A stretch of 64,000 bases of DNA from Achromobacter sp. MYb9 (GCF_002975275.1 NZ_PCOQ01000001.1:806001-870000); one strand, 5' to 3'. Counted from the first letter of the stretch, positions 54,298 to 63,148 are shown. Made by a program: numbers and translations. The notes: generated by a model from the letters alone, not told the origin.

Positions 54298-56382
54298 TTA
54301 CTTCCCCTTGGGCGCGGCGGGCGCGGGCGCCTTGGGCGGCTTGCGCATCTGCTCCAGCAAAGGCGCGCAGGCGTTCTCGTCGGTGGTGCTGGGCGCGATC
54401 AGCGCCAGCAAGCCGGCCGCGGGCGTCAACAACACGCCCAATGCCACCATGCCCGCCCCGCGCGCCGCCAGCGGCAGCACATGCACGCCCACGTCCGGCG
54501 CGCCAAAGGTGCCGCGCACATACAGTGGCGAACGCAACGAGAAGATGCGGAATCCCTTGCTGTCCGGCGTAATGTCCATGTCCATCGTTTCGTTCTTGAA
54601 GTCGGCCGTGCCGGTGATGCTGATCAGCGCGTTCTCGGTATCGAACACGAACACGCGCGGCGTCATCACGCCGTTCTTCATGGCCAGGTCGGCCGCCCCG
54701 CAATTGATCTTCACTTCATCGTCGCCGAACAACTTGGACACCACGTAGTTGCCCACGTTCAGCCCCGCGATTTCCATCAGGCTACGGCTGATGACGCCGT
54801 CATTGACCAGCATCTTCACGTCGCCCGTCGCCGTGCCCAGCAAGGCGGCCACCGAGTTGCCGGTGCCGCTGATCGCCAGATCGCCATTCAGTTCGCCCAG
54901 GGTCTTCTGCATGGCCTGCGTCGCCGGGAACAATTGCTTCAGGCGCATGCGGCGGGCGTGCAGGTCGACACGGCCCGTCAGCGCTTCGCTGGCGCCGTCC
55001 AGCTTGATGGTGCCGTTGATGCTGCCGCCGGCGATGCCGAACCGGAACGGATCCAGCGTCAGCTTCCCATCTTGCAGCACCACGTGCACGGACAGGTCCG
55101 ACAACGGCAGCTTGCTGTCATGCACGATGCGCCCCGCATCCAGCGTGACGTCGGCGTCCATGTCGCGCCAGCGGTCGGTGCGGAAGGCCTGCGTGGGCAA
55201 CACCTTGCCGCCCTTGGGCTTGGCGGGCGCGTCCTTGGCGCGGTCGGCGGGCGCCGCCGACGTACCGCCAGCGGGCACGCCGATCAGCGGCCCCAGGTCG
55301 ACCATGCGCAATTGCTTGGACGACAGCTTGCCGCTCAGCTTCGGCCGCGGCGCGCCCAGGGCAAAGGTGATGTCGCCATGCAGGTCGCTGTTGCCGACCT
55401 TGCCGTTGAAATCCTTGTAGTCGAACACGGCGCCGCCCGGGTTCTGCAACTTGGCGACCAGATGCCCGTCGGTGGAATAAGGCGGCGTGTCCGGCAACGT
55501 CACGCCCGTCAACGGATACAGCTGCGCCATTGACGCGCCCGACAGCTTCAGCCGCAAATCCAGCGCGCCCAGATTGGCCGGGTCCGTCAACGTCCCCGTC
55601 ACGGCCGCCTTGGTGCCTCCGATCGCGACATCCGCCTGGACCGGGAACGGCTGCTTGGCATCCTGCAAGGCAAGCATTCCGCCCACCTTGCCTTCTCCCT
55701 TGGTCGCCAGCCCCTTGAACTTGCCATCCACTTTCCAGCCGAACACGTAATCACGGGGCGCGGACGCCGCGCCGTCTTCCGGCACGAACGCGGCGCCCGC
55801 CACATCCGCGAACGGCACCGGTTTACCCAGCGGATCCACCAGCACGGTCAGGTCGGCCTTGAGGATCTCGTCGACCAGCCCGACTCGCCCCTTGTCGAAT
55901 CCGATTTCGTTGATGTTCAGCACCCAGGGCGAGGGCTCGCCGGTATCCGGCATGGTGAAGACCCAATTGGCGCGGCCGTCGGCCAACCGTTCCAGGTCGG
56001 CGGCGGGTTCGGTCAGCTGGATGCGGCGGATGACGACCCGCTGGCTCAAGAGCGGCAGCGGCGCAAGGCTGAACTCACCGCGCTTGAGGGTGGCGAATTC
56101 AGGGGCTTTGGCCCACGGCGCGTTGCCTACCGAGATGTCGTTGGCGATGATGCGCGGCCATGGCACCCAGGCGCGCCATCCACCTTCATCAAGCTGGCGC
56201 TCCCATTTGACGCTCAGGTCGCCATTAATGGCGAAAGGACGCCCGATGGCAGCGCTGGCGCGCTCGTTGATCATGGGTTTGGCCCGGTTCCAGTCGAAAG
56301 TGGCGATCACCACCCCCAGCACCAGCACGACGAGGGCCAGACCCCCTACAATCCCGATCGCTATTTTTCTTGTGCGCGTCAT
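54298..56382 (-). CDS. AsmA family protein
   Basis: A 694-residue envelope protein of the AsmA/TamB-like superfamily. An N-terminal transmembrane helix at about 8-28 anchors it. The N-terminal part has the typical DWNRAKPMINERASAAIGRP, and the C-terminal AsmA domain begins near 440. Repeated beta strands fill the middle. AsmA-like proteins are thought to bridge inner and outer membranes for lipid transport or outer-membrane assembly; the precise role here is unknown. A short proline-alanine-lysine tail ends the protein. Confidence 0.9.
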   Translation of the reverse strand: MTRTRKIAIGIVGGLALVVLVLGVVIATFDWNRAKPMINERASAAIGRPFAINGDLSVKWERQLDEGGWRAWVPWPRIIANDISVGNAPWAKAPEFATLKRGEFSLAPLPLLSQRVVIRRIQLTEPAADLERLADGRANWVFTMPDTGEPSPWVLNINEIGFDKGRVGLVDEILKADLTVLVDPLGKPVPFADVAGAAFVPEDGAASAPRDYVFGWKVDGKFKGLATKGEGKVGGMLALQDAKQPFPVQADVAIGGTKAAVTGTLTDPANLGALDLRLKLSGASMAQLYPLTGVTLPDTPPYSTDGHLVAKLQNPGGAVFDYKDFNGKVGNSDLHGDITFALGAPRPKLSGKLSSKQLRMVDLGPLIGVPAGGTSAAPADRAKDAPAKPKGGKVLPTQAFRTDRWRDMDADVTLDAGRIVHDSKLPLSDLSVHVVLQDGKLTLDPFRFGIAGGSINGTIKLDGASEALTGRVDLHARRMRLKQLFPATQAMQKTLGELNGDLAISGTGNSVAALLGTATGDVKMLVNDGVISRSLMEIAGLNVGNYVVSKLFGDDEVKINCGAADLAMKNGVMTPRVFVFDTENALISITGTADFKNETMDMDITPDSKGFRIFSLRSPLYVRGTFGAPDVGVHVLPLAARGAGMVALGVLLTPAAGLLALIAPSTTDENACAPLLEQMRKPPKAPAPAAPKGK

Positions 56383-56741
56383 GGTTATTATCCTTGGCGT
56401 TGTGGCCAGCCTACGGCCGCTGGCCCTCTGTTACCTGCGAGGGTATCGCGGCCCACTGCAAGGGTTAAGCTCGCCGGCCCCATAATGTGTGCGGATCTTT
56501 CCGCCAGCCAGGCGGGCGGGCGGCTCGCCCCGCGCTGCGACCCATCGCCGCCTGGGGGTTTGCGCAGCACGCCGTGTTCCCGGCCCCCGCGCCCGGCAGT
56601 TACAAAACGAAATGGCTGTGAATGCCGGAACAGTGACCGGAATGCAGTAGCTCACTGAATTTTCAACGCGCCCCCTGCTCCAATGCGCGGACGATCGATT
56701 CCGCCCCACCGGGTCGGATAGCAGAACAACCTGGAGGCCTG
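56383..56741. other. Divergent intergenic region (359 bp)
   Basis: No gene is supported. It separates the AsmA and LtaS-like genes. A 7-bp inverted repeat GGCCAGC/GCTGGCC (56404-56425) lies near the AsmA side and could be a hairpin or operator. GC-rich runs dominate 56500-56620, followed by a slightly AT-richer part (56600-56670) that might contain the LtaS-like promoter. No consensus promoter is convincing. Confidence 0.5.
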
Positions 56742-58697
56742 ATGCGGCATTCAACCTTGATTTTCGTGGTCGCGGCATTTGCGCTGCTGACGCTGAGCCG
56801 CCTGGCGCTGGCCGCCTGGCAATGGCCGCGCGTGCGCAACGCCGGCGGCCTGTTCCCGCTGCTGCTGGGCGGATTGCGCATCGACGCGCATCAGATCGCC
56901 GTGTTGGCCGCGCTGCCCGCCGTGCTGTCGCCCTTGCTGGGGCACTTCGCCATCGCCGCGACAATCACGGGCTATTGGTATCTGGCGGCCTTCATTCTGC
57001 TGGCCTTCCTGGAGGTGGCGTCGCCCCCGTTCATCGTGGAATACGACACACGGCCCAACCGGTTGTTCGTGGAATACCTGAAGCACCCGCGCGAAGTCTC
57101 CGGCATGCTCTGGCGCGGATACAAGCTGGCGCTGCTGGGCGGCCTGGGCGGCGTGGCGCTGATCGGCTGGGGCGCGTATGGATTGTTCGGCCATGCCCAG
57201 CCCGATGCGCAACTTACCTGGTGGCAGATGCCGCTTGCCAGCGTGGCCATCCTGGCCATCGTTATCCTTGCCATCCGCGGCACGCTGGGCCACCGCCCCA
57301 TCAATCCGTCCTCGGTCGCCTACAGCTCCGACGGCATGCTCAACACGCTGGCCCTGAACTCGCTCTACAACGTGTTCTATGCCATCTACAGCATGAAGAA
57401 CGAGAAGTCGGCATCGGACGTTTACGGCGGCATGGACGACGCCAAGATGCACAATCTGGTGCTGGCGCAATCCGGGCTGCCCAACCCGCCCGCCAACCCC
57501 AACTACCCCAGCCTGCACCGCCAGCCCGCCACGCGCAAGACGCCGCGCCCGCTTAACCTGGTGATCATCCTGGAAGAAAGCCTGGGCGCGCAGTACAGCG
57601 CCGACCTGGGCGGCGCCAACCTGACGCCCGAGCTGGACGCGTTGGCGCGGGAGTCCTGGACGTTCACGCGCGCCTACGCCACCGGCACGCGCTCGGTACG
57701 CGGGCTGGAAGCGGTCGTGACCGGGTTCCTGCCCACCCCGGCGCAAGCCGTGCTGAAGCTGCCCCGTTCGCAGCGTGGGTTTTTCTCGCTGGCCGACCTG
57801 CTGGGCCGCCACGGCTACCACTCGCGCTTCATCTATGGCGGCGAATCGCACTTCGACAACATGAAGGGCTTTTTCCTGGGCAACGGTTTCAAGCAGATCG
57901 TTGACCGTGCCGACTTCGTCGACCCCGCCTTCGTGGGCACCTGGGGCGCGTCGGACGAAGACATGTTCAACCAACTGGACAGGCTGCTGCGCGAAGACGC
58001 CGACCAGCCCACGTTCACGCTGGCGTTCAGCGTATCGAACCATTCGCCCTGGGAATACCCCGCCGGCCGCATCCAGACGGAAGGCAACCCGGCCACGGTG
58101 GAAAATACCGTGCGCTATGCGGACTGGGCACTGGGCCGCTTCTTTGAACGCGCCAAAGCATCGCCCTATTGGGAAAATACGGTCTTCCTGGTGGCCGCCG
58201 ACCACGATTCCCGCGTGTTTGGCGCCAGCCTGGTGCCGGTACGCCACTTTCATATCCCCGCCGTGATCCTGGGCGCGGGCATCGAAGCGCGCCGCGACGA
58301 CCGCCTGATCAGCCAGATCGACCTGCCGCCGACCCTGCTGTCACTGATTGGCGTGGATACCGAACACCCGATGATCGGCCACGATCTGACGCGCAGCACG
58401 CCGGGCCGCGCCATCATGCAGTACGACAGCACCTACGGCTATCTGAAGGAAAACGATCTGCTGGTGCTGGCGCCCAACAAGACGCCCCTGCAATACCGCT
58501 ACACCGCCCCGGAAGACTACGCGCCCGTGGCGTTGAACCCCGAGCTGGCGACCGAGGCGCTGGCGCACGCGCTTTGGCCCAGCTGGGCATACCGCGAAGG
58601 CCGCTACAGCTTGCCGGGCATTGTGCCCGAGCAGGCCGCCGCGCCCACCACTACACCGACCGCCGGACCGCCGGCCGCCGGAACGCCGGCCGCTTGA
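56742..58697 (+). CDS. LtaS/OpgB-like sulfatase-fold phosphoglycerol transferase
   Basis: A 651-residue membrane enzyme. Several transmembrane helices fill the first 190 residues, then a periplasmic sulfatase-like domain from about 265. NLVIILEESLGAQYSAD opens the domain, the nucleophile threonine is expected in YATGTRSVRGLEA (about 313), and VAADHDSRVFG (about 487) supplies metal ligands. Such proteins in Gram-negatives transfer phosphoglycerol to glucans or modify cell-surface lipids. A GGAGG ribosome site precedes the ATG. The last 47 bases overlap the convergent tag gene. The tail is a threonine, alanine and proline-rich stretch. Confidence 0.88.
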   Translation: MRHSTLIFVVAAFALLTLSRLALAAWQWPRVRNAGGLFPLLLGGLRIDAHQIAVLAALPAVLSPLLGHFAIAATITGYWYLAAFILLAFLEVASPPFIVEYDTRPNRLFVEYLKHPREVSGMLWRGYKLALLGGLGGVALIGWGAYGLFGHAQPDAQLTWWQMPLASVAILAIVILAIRGTLGHRPINPSSVAYSSDGMLNTLALNSLYNVFYAIYSMKNEKSASDVYGGMDDAKMHNLVLAQSGLPNPPANPNYPSLHRQPATRKTPRPLNLVIILEESLGAQYSADLGGANLTPELDALARESWTFTRAYATGTRSVRGLEAVVTGFLPTPAQAVLKLPRSQRGFFSLADLLGRHGYHSRFIYGGESHFDNMKGFFLGNGFKQIVDRADFVDPAFVGTWGASDEDMFNQLDRLLREDADQPTFTLAFSVSNHSPWEYPAGRIQTEGNPATVENTVRYADWALGRFFERAKASPYWENTVFLVAADHDSRVFGASLVPVRHFHIPAVILGAGIEARRDDRLISQIDLPPTLLSLIGVDTEHPMIGHDLTRSTPGRAIMQYDSTYGYLKENDLLVLAPNKTPLQYRYTAPEDYAPVALNPELATEALAHALWPSWAYREGRYSLPGIVPEQAAAPTTTPTAGPPAAGTPAA

Positions 58698-59286
58698 AGT
58701 CCCGCCGCGCGTTTTCGCTAAGCGCGTGGCAATGGCACCCCGGGTTGTGATCGTTCACCATGCCCACCGACTGCATGAATGCGTAGACGGTGGTGGGCCC
58801 CACGAACTTCCAGCCCAGTTTCTTCAGCGCCTTGGACAAGGCGACGGATTGCTCGGACGTTGAAGCGCCCAACGTCGAGGCGGCGCCGGCTGGGGCTTCG
58901 AAGCGCCAGAAGAACGCCGCCAGCGAGCCTTCTTTTTCAATCATTTCCAGGGCGCGGGCCGCGTTGTTGACCACGGCTTCGATCTTGCCGCGATGCCGGA
59001 CGATGCCCGCATCGGCCAGCAAAGCCAGCACTTGGGGTTCGCCAAACCGCGCCACCTTGGCAGGGTCGAAATCGGCGAAGCCGCGCCGGAATGCCGGACG
59101 CTTGTTTAGGATGGTGCGCCAGCTAAGGCCCGACTGGAATCCTTCCAGGGAAAGCTGTTCGAACAAGGCGCGGTCATCGCCTTGCGGACGCCCCCATTCG
59201 TGGTCGTGATAAGCCATGTATTCGGCGGATGTATCCACCCAGCCACAACGGGCAAGGCCGTCGGGGAAATCGGTTTTAGCGTTCAA
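58651..59286 (-). CDS. tag: DNA-3-methyladenine glycosylase I
   Basis: Removes 3-methyladenine from DNA in base excision repair. It has 211 residues; the TTG start is supported by GGAG 7 bases upstream. CGWVDTSAEYMAYHDHEWGR, SWRTILNKRPAFRRGFADFD, and the zinc-binding DHNPGCHCHA are diagnostic. The C-terminal about 25 residues (RRDFKRPAFRRPAVRRSV) are not usual for the family and are the part overlapping the LtaS-like gene. Confidence 0.94.
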   Translation of the reverse strand: MNAKTDFPDGLARCGWVDTSAEYMAYHDHEWGRPQGDDRALFEQLSLEGFQSGLSWRTILNKRPAFRRGFADFDPAKVARFGEPQVLALLADAGIVRHRGKIEAVVNNAARALEMIEKEGSLAAFFWRFEAPAGAASTLGASTSEQSVALSKALKKLGWKFVGPTTVYAFMQSVGMVNDHNPGCHCHALSENARRDFKRPAFRRPAVRRSV

Positions 59287-59435
59287 GGCGTTGCTCCAGG
59301 CGGCAGTCAGGCCACCGATGCTACCCCAGCAACGTCCCCGAAAAAAGTCGTAGCGGCCGCAGTCCGAATCCCGCTACTATTTGCGCCCTGATCCCGCGCC
59401 GGCCGCGGCCTGGACAGGCTTTCGAATTGCTCCCC

Positions 59436-59897
59436 ATGTCCCTGCTCGAGACCGCTGTCCTGACGTTCGTGTCCCCCGCCGTGCTGGCCGGTGACCATCC
59501 CGACGCAAACCCCTGCCTTGATTGCGGCGCCTGCTGCTCGCACTTCAGGGTGTCGTTCTATTGCGGGGAACTGGCCGGCGAGAACGGCGGCCACGTCCCC
59601 GTGGAACTGGTCACCAAGATGAGTCCGCTGCGCGCCTGCATGAAGGGCACGGAGATGGGCGGCGGCCGCTGCATATCGCTGCGCGGCGAACTCGGCCAGC
59701 CCGGCATCCACTGCGCCATCTACGAGAACCGCCCCACGCCCTGCCGGGAATTCGACATCTGGATGCCGGACGGCTCGCCCAACCCTGATTGCCAGCGCCT
59801 GCGCATCGGGCTGGGCTTGCCGCCGGTGCCGCCGCGCCCGGATGCGGAAAACGATCCGCAAGGCCCGCTGCTTCCGGACCAACCCGCCGCGGCCTGA
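59436..59897 (+). CDS. YkgJ-family cysteine-cluster protein
   Basis: A 153-residue protein with CLDCGACCSHF near the N-terminus, then GRCISL, HCAIYENRPTPCREF, the cysteine pattern of the YkgJ (UPF0153) family that probably binds zinc or an iron-sulfur cluster. Function is unknown. The ATG at 59436 was preferred; a TTG at 59427 adds three codons. The last 178 bases of the gene lie over the 3' end of a hydrolase gene on the other strand. Confidence 0.85.
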   Translation: MSLLETAVLTFVSPAVLAGDHPDANPCLDCGACCSHFRVSFYCGELAGENGGHVPVELVTKMSPLRACMKGTEMGGGRCISLRGELGQPGIHCAIYENRPTPCREFDIWMPDGSPNPDCQRLRIGLGLPPVPPRPDAENDPQGPLLPDQPAAA

Positions 59898-60721
59898 TCC
59901 GGCGCGCTGGCCATCGCCGGCCGCTTGCGTACCCGCACCAGCTCGGGATCCTTGCCCAGAAAGGCCAGCACGTCGCGCATGACGCGGTCGCGCTCATGGT
60001 CCACGCAGATCATGTGATAGCTGTCTTGCAGCATCACTACCGTTGCGCCGGGAATACGCGAACCCAGGAAGCGCGCCGACCGCGGACTGGTCAGCTCGTC
60101 TTCTTCGGCGTGCATGATCAGCGTCGGGCAATCCAGTTGCCACAGCCCTTGCTGCACCATGCCGCGCAGGCGGTCCACCTGCCGCACGCAAGCCAGCGGC
60201 ACCCACTGGTAATGGAACCCGTCGCCGCGCGCAAAACCCGCTTTGATGAAGGCGCGCACCAGCTCGCTTTTCACGCCGTAAGGGTCTTCTTCCTGAACCC
60301 GGATCCGCCGCGGCACCCCCGGCACGTAATACAGCAGATACCGCAGGCCGCGATACCACGGCGTGCTCCAGCCATCCAGGAACACGGGCGCCGACAGCGC
60401 CACCAGCGCGCCGCGCGTGTGCGATTCACGCTTGCAGAGTTCCACGGCCAGCAACGCCCCCAGGCACATGCCGATCACATGGACCACCTCGTACCGCGCG
60501 CACAGCTCCCGATAACGCCGCGTCACCACGTCCATCCAGTCTTCCACACGCACGTCCAGCAGGTCTTCCGGTTGGCCGGCGTGGCCGGGCAACGTCACGC
60601 CGTGCGTCTCCACGCCGGCGCGCGCCAGCACCTTATGCAGCCCGCCCATATCGAATTCCGTACCGCCTAACCCATGGATAAGCAACGCGCCGGTGCGCCG
60701 CGGCTTCGAAAGGTCATTCAT
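59720..60721 (-). CDS. Alpha/beta hydrolase (carboxylesterase/lipase-like)
   Basis: A 333-residue serine hydrolase. ALLIHGLGGTEFDM forms the oxyanion hole, the nucleophile serine position in the elbow reads GMCLGALLA, so cysteine replaces the usual serine (GxCxG), and the Asp and His are in EEDELTSP and DSYHMICVDHE. ATG 60721 has GAGGTG upstream. About 60 C-terminal residues lie antisense to the ykgJ gene and look unconstrained. The core resembles esterases EstD-like/monoacylglycerol lipases. The cysteine is unusual but known in dienelactone hydrolases, so ester specificity is open. Confidence 0.82.
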   Translation of the reverse strand: MNDLSKPRRTGALLIHGLGGTEFDMGGLHKVLARAGVETHGVTLPGHAGQPEDLLDVRVEDWMDVVTRRYRELCARYEVVHVIGMCLGALLAVELCKRESHTRGALVALSAPVFLDGWSTPWYRGLRYLLYYVPGVPRRIRVQEEDPYGVKSELVRAFIKAGFARGDGFHYQWVPLACVRQVDRLRGMVQQGLWQLDCPTLIMHAEEDELTSPRSARFLGSRIPGATVVMLQDSYHMICVDHERDRVMRDVLAFLGKDPELVRVRKRPAMASAPDQAAAGWSGSSGPCGSFSASGRGGTGGKPSPMRRRWQSGLGEPSGIQMSNSRQGVGRFS

Positions 60722-60861
60722 TTCCCACCTCAAGAACATCTCGGGTGGACGAACGAACTCTTACCCACCCCGTGCCGCCATACTAGGGACAGGGCGCAAA
60801 TGAAGATCCGCAAAAATGTCGGAGAAACGTGAAGATGCGTAAAGGCGGCACGGCCGCGCGG

Positions 60862-61638
60862 CTAGCGGTCCGCTAGGTAGCGGGTCGGCGTCATGCCGAA
60901 AGCGCTGCGGAAGCTGCCGATGAAGGCGCTGGTGCTTTCGTAACCCACCGACAGCGCGGCCTCGGTAACGGAGCCACCGCGGCTCAGCATCTCCAGGGCG
61001 CGCAGCAATCGCGCCTGCTGCCGCCATTGGCCCAGCGTCACTCCGGTTTCTTGCCGGAACCGGCGCATCAACGTCCGCGACGACATGTTCAATCGCTGCG
61101 CCCATTCGTCGATGCCCGCGGTATCGTCCGGCGTGTCCAGCAAGGTATTGGCCAGGTCCTGCAAGCGCGGATCGTCGGGCATGGGCAACAGCTGGGGCGC
61201 ATGCTCGCGCTGCGCCAGCTCTTGCAGCAACACGTCGAACAACTGCTGCTGGTAAGCGCCCGAGACCGCGCCGTCCTGGTTGCTGGTGAAACGGTCGATC
61301 AGCGCTTCGATCAGTTTGGACGACGGCCAGGAACGGCAGTGTGGCGGCAGTCGGTCGCAGACGTCGCGCCGCACATACAGGAATGAGCCTCGCGCATTGC
61401 CAAACCAACGCGCGCCATGCGGCGTGCCCGGCGGGATCCAGCCCAGGCTGCCCGGCATCACCGTCCAGACCTCGGCCCCGGCCTGCACCAACACCAGCCC
61501 TTCGTGCACCAGCACCAGCATGCCCTCGTCATGGACGTGCGAGGGCACCGCAATGCCTTTGGTTTCGCGGCGGCCTTGCACGCGGAACGGGGTCAGCAGC
61601 ACGTCGGGAAGCGGGTCGGCGATAGCCACATGAAGCAT
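60862..61638 (-). CDS. AraC-family transcriptional regulator
   Basis: A 258-residue regulator. A cupin-type ligand domain lies at about 15-110 (VPSHVHDEGMLVLVHEGLVL, then GSLGWIPPGTPHG), followed by the two HTH motifs (MSSRTLMRRFRQETGVTLGQ and GYESTSAFIGSFRSAFGMTP). It is divergent from the Fur-family gene and shares a 108-base region with a Fur-box-like site, so its expression may be iron-linked. The target is unknown; transporters are often neighbours, but none lies downstream here. Confidence 0.92.
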   Translation of the reverse strand: MLHVAIADPLPDVLLTPFRVQGRRETKGIAVPSHVHDEGMLVLVHEGLVLVQAGAEVWTVMPGSLGWIPPGTPHGARWFGNARGSFLYVRRDVCDRLPPHCRSWPSSKLIEALIDRFTSNQDGAVSGAYQQQLFDVLLQELAQREHAPQLLPMPDDPRLQDLANTLLDTPDDTAGIDEWAQRLNMSSRTLMRRFRQETGVTLGQWRQQARLLRALEMLSRGGSVTEAALSVGYESTSAFIGSFRSAFGMTPTRYLADR

Positions 61639-61690
61639 GGTTGGCAGGTTTGAGCTACAGGTTGACGGGTTCCCGTTAGCGGGTTCAGTT

Positions 61691-61709
61691 GAAAATGTAC
61701 ATCATTCTC
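61691..61709. promoter_or_regulatory. Fur-box-like site
   Basis: GAAAATGTACATCATTCTC agrees with the 19-base Fur consensus at 14 positions. It lies 37 bases before the Fur-family start and 52 before the divergent AraC start, so both genes could be controlled by Fur. Confidence 0.6.
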
Positions 61710-61746
61710 ATCAGTCGGGCATCAGCCCCCCGAACGGAGAAACCAC

Positions 61747-62187
61747 ATGGACACCACGCGGCTGCGCGACGCCGGCATCAAAGCCACCTTCCCCCGTCTG
61801 AAGATCCTGGACATCTTCTATCAACACGCCAATCAGCACATGAGCGCGGCAGACGTCTACCGCAGCCTCATCTCGGACCGGAGCAGCATCGGCCTGGCGA
61901 CGGTTTATCGCGTGATTACGCAACTTGAGGACGCCGGGCTACTCAAACGTACTCAGCTCGATGCGCACATCACCGTATTCGAGCTCAACGACAAAGGGCA
62001 CCACGACCATATGGTCTGCACGCATTGCGGGCAGATCCTGGAATCCAGCGATCCCGCCATGGCGCAATTGGTCAGGAAGATCGCCAAGCGCAGCGGCTTC
62101 ACGCTGGATTCCTACAGCCTGGTGCTCTACGGCGGCTGCGGCTGCAAGCCCGGCGCGCCCGCTCAACCCCACGGAGAATTCGAATGA
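61747..62187 (+). CDS. Fur-family iron-responsive regulator (probable paralogue)
   Basis: A 146-residue Fur protein. LRDAGIKATFPRLKILDIFY opens the winged helix, LATVYRVITQLEDAGL is the recognition helix, and GHHDHMVCTHCG is the metal/zinc signature, with a C-terminal GGCGC cysteine pair. Its sequence differs enough from the usual betaproteobacterial Fur start that I suspect a second Fur copy. Its stop overlaps the next start as ATGA, so an uncharacterised protein is co-translated. A Fur box lies in front. Confidence 0.92.
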   Translation: MDTTRLRDAGIKATFPRLKILDIFYQHANQHMSAADVYRSLISDRSSIGLATVYRVITQLEDAGLLKRTQLDAHITVFELNDKGHHDHMVCTHCGQILESSDPAMAQLVRKIAKRSGFTLDSYSLVLYGGCGCKPGAPAQPHGEFE

Positions 62188-62603
62188 ACCGCGATCAATT
62201 TTTCTTCCACGACCTATCCCAGTTCCCCATCGTCACCGCCAAGCACGGCGGTGCGCCCAAAGGCTATTCGGCAAGCTGGATCCGCGAAATGGAACTGCTG
62301 GTGAATAACCCCCAGACCTTCGTCATGGTCGTGCCCGACATGCGCCACGAAGCCGGCCACGACGACCGCAAGGCCATGATCGAATGGCAGACGACCAACA
62401 TGCCGCGGCTGAAGGCGCGCTGCCGGGCCTTTATCGCCGTCGAACGCGACACGGATGCGCTGGACAAGGTCCGCAAACAGGGCGAAAAAATGGCCCGCGC
62501 GTTCGGCATGCCGTTCCTGGCGGTAGCCACCCCCGGCGAAGCGATGCAATGCGCGCGCGAACTGCTGGGCCATAGCGGACCAAGCGGTTTCGTCGTCGAC
62601 TAG
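62184..62603 (+). CDS. Uncharacterised protein coupled to Fur-family gene
   Basis: A 139-residue soluble protein I do not recognise. It alternates strands and helices: FPIVTAKHGGAPKGYSASWI, then a helix, TFVMVVPDMRHEAG, RKAMIEWQTTNMPRLKARCR, AFIAVERD, RKQGEKMARAFGMPFLAVAT. The pattern of a strand with a DMR-like end followed by helix and R-A-F-I-A-V strand is reminiscent of SpoIIAA/STAS-like folds. No catalytic motif or signal is visible. Its ATG overlaps the fur stop, so it is made with the iron regulator. Function unknown, iron-related by context only. Confidence 0.7.
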   Translation: MNRDQFFFHDLSQFPIVTAKHGGAPKGYSASWIREMELLVNNPQTFVMVVPDMRHEAGHDDRKAMIEWQTTNMPRLKARCRAFIAVERDTDALDKVRKQGEKMARAFGMPFLAVATPGEAMQCARELLGHSGPSGFVVD

Positions 62604-62748
62604 GCCGCCTCCGCCTAAAGGTGCCTCGGACACCTGAAGGACTAGGGCTTTCCGCCAGCTTAAGAGTTGGCCTATGTGGCCGTTGTCTATGGGTAAGGTG
62701 CCTTTCCGCAGGCGCCGTCCGCCAACCCGACGATGAGCCGCCCTACGC

Positions 62749-63036
62749 ATGAACCGCACACTCGCCTGTATCTTTTGCCGTTCGACATTGACCCAAGGCG
62801 CGCCGCTGCTTGAAAAGAACGGCGCCGCCATCTGCAAGCCCTGCGTTGATCAGTTTGCCGAACTGTTCGCGGAACGGGCCTGGCTCATGGCGGCGACCTT
62901 GCAGGAACAGTTGGACGTGCTGCTGGAAGAAAGTCGGCGCGCGCTGGCGCAAAGCGAATCCCTGTCCGAACGCGCCCGTAGTTGCGGGCTGAGCCTGCAC
63001 GACCTGTCGGGCACGGCAACGCGCACGTTGTCTTGA
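62749..63036 (+). CDS. Small zinc-ribbon protein
   Basis: A 95-residue protein with a treble-cleft type CIFC-x18-CKPC zinc site at about 7-32, then an amphipathic helix (FAERAWLMAATLQEQLDVLL). The cysteine spacing resembles the N-terminal zinc-binding domain of ClpX, but there is no AAA+ domain. It might be an adaptor or dimerisation module. No good ribosome site is visible. A possible hairpin, GGTGCCT with AGGCGCC, lies upstream at about 62698-62717. Confidence 0.65.
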   Translation: MNRTLACIFCRSTLTQGAPLLEKNGAAICKPCVDQFAELFAERAWLMAATLQEQLDVLLEESRRALAQSESLSERARSCGLSLHDLSGTATRTLS

Positions 63037-63148
63037 GGACCATCCGGCGCCGCATCACTCGGAAATTCCCTACAGGCCTTGCCGTAACGCCCTGCATCCC
63101 GGAAGCAAAGATCCGCATATTCTGTTGCTTTTTTGGGCGGAGCCATTA

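Noticed and set aside
53621..54703. A 360-codon minus-strand frame
   Set aside because: Crosses the end of the diguanylate cyclase and AsmA genes; composition typical of a shadow frame.
62604..62748. Riboswitch or small RNA after the Fur unit
   Set aside because: A few short dyads are present but nothing matches a known riboswitch core, and there is no promoter-terminator pair.
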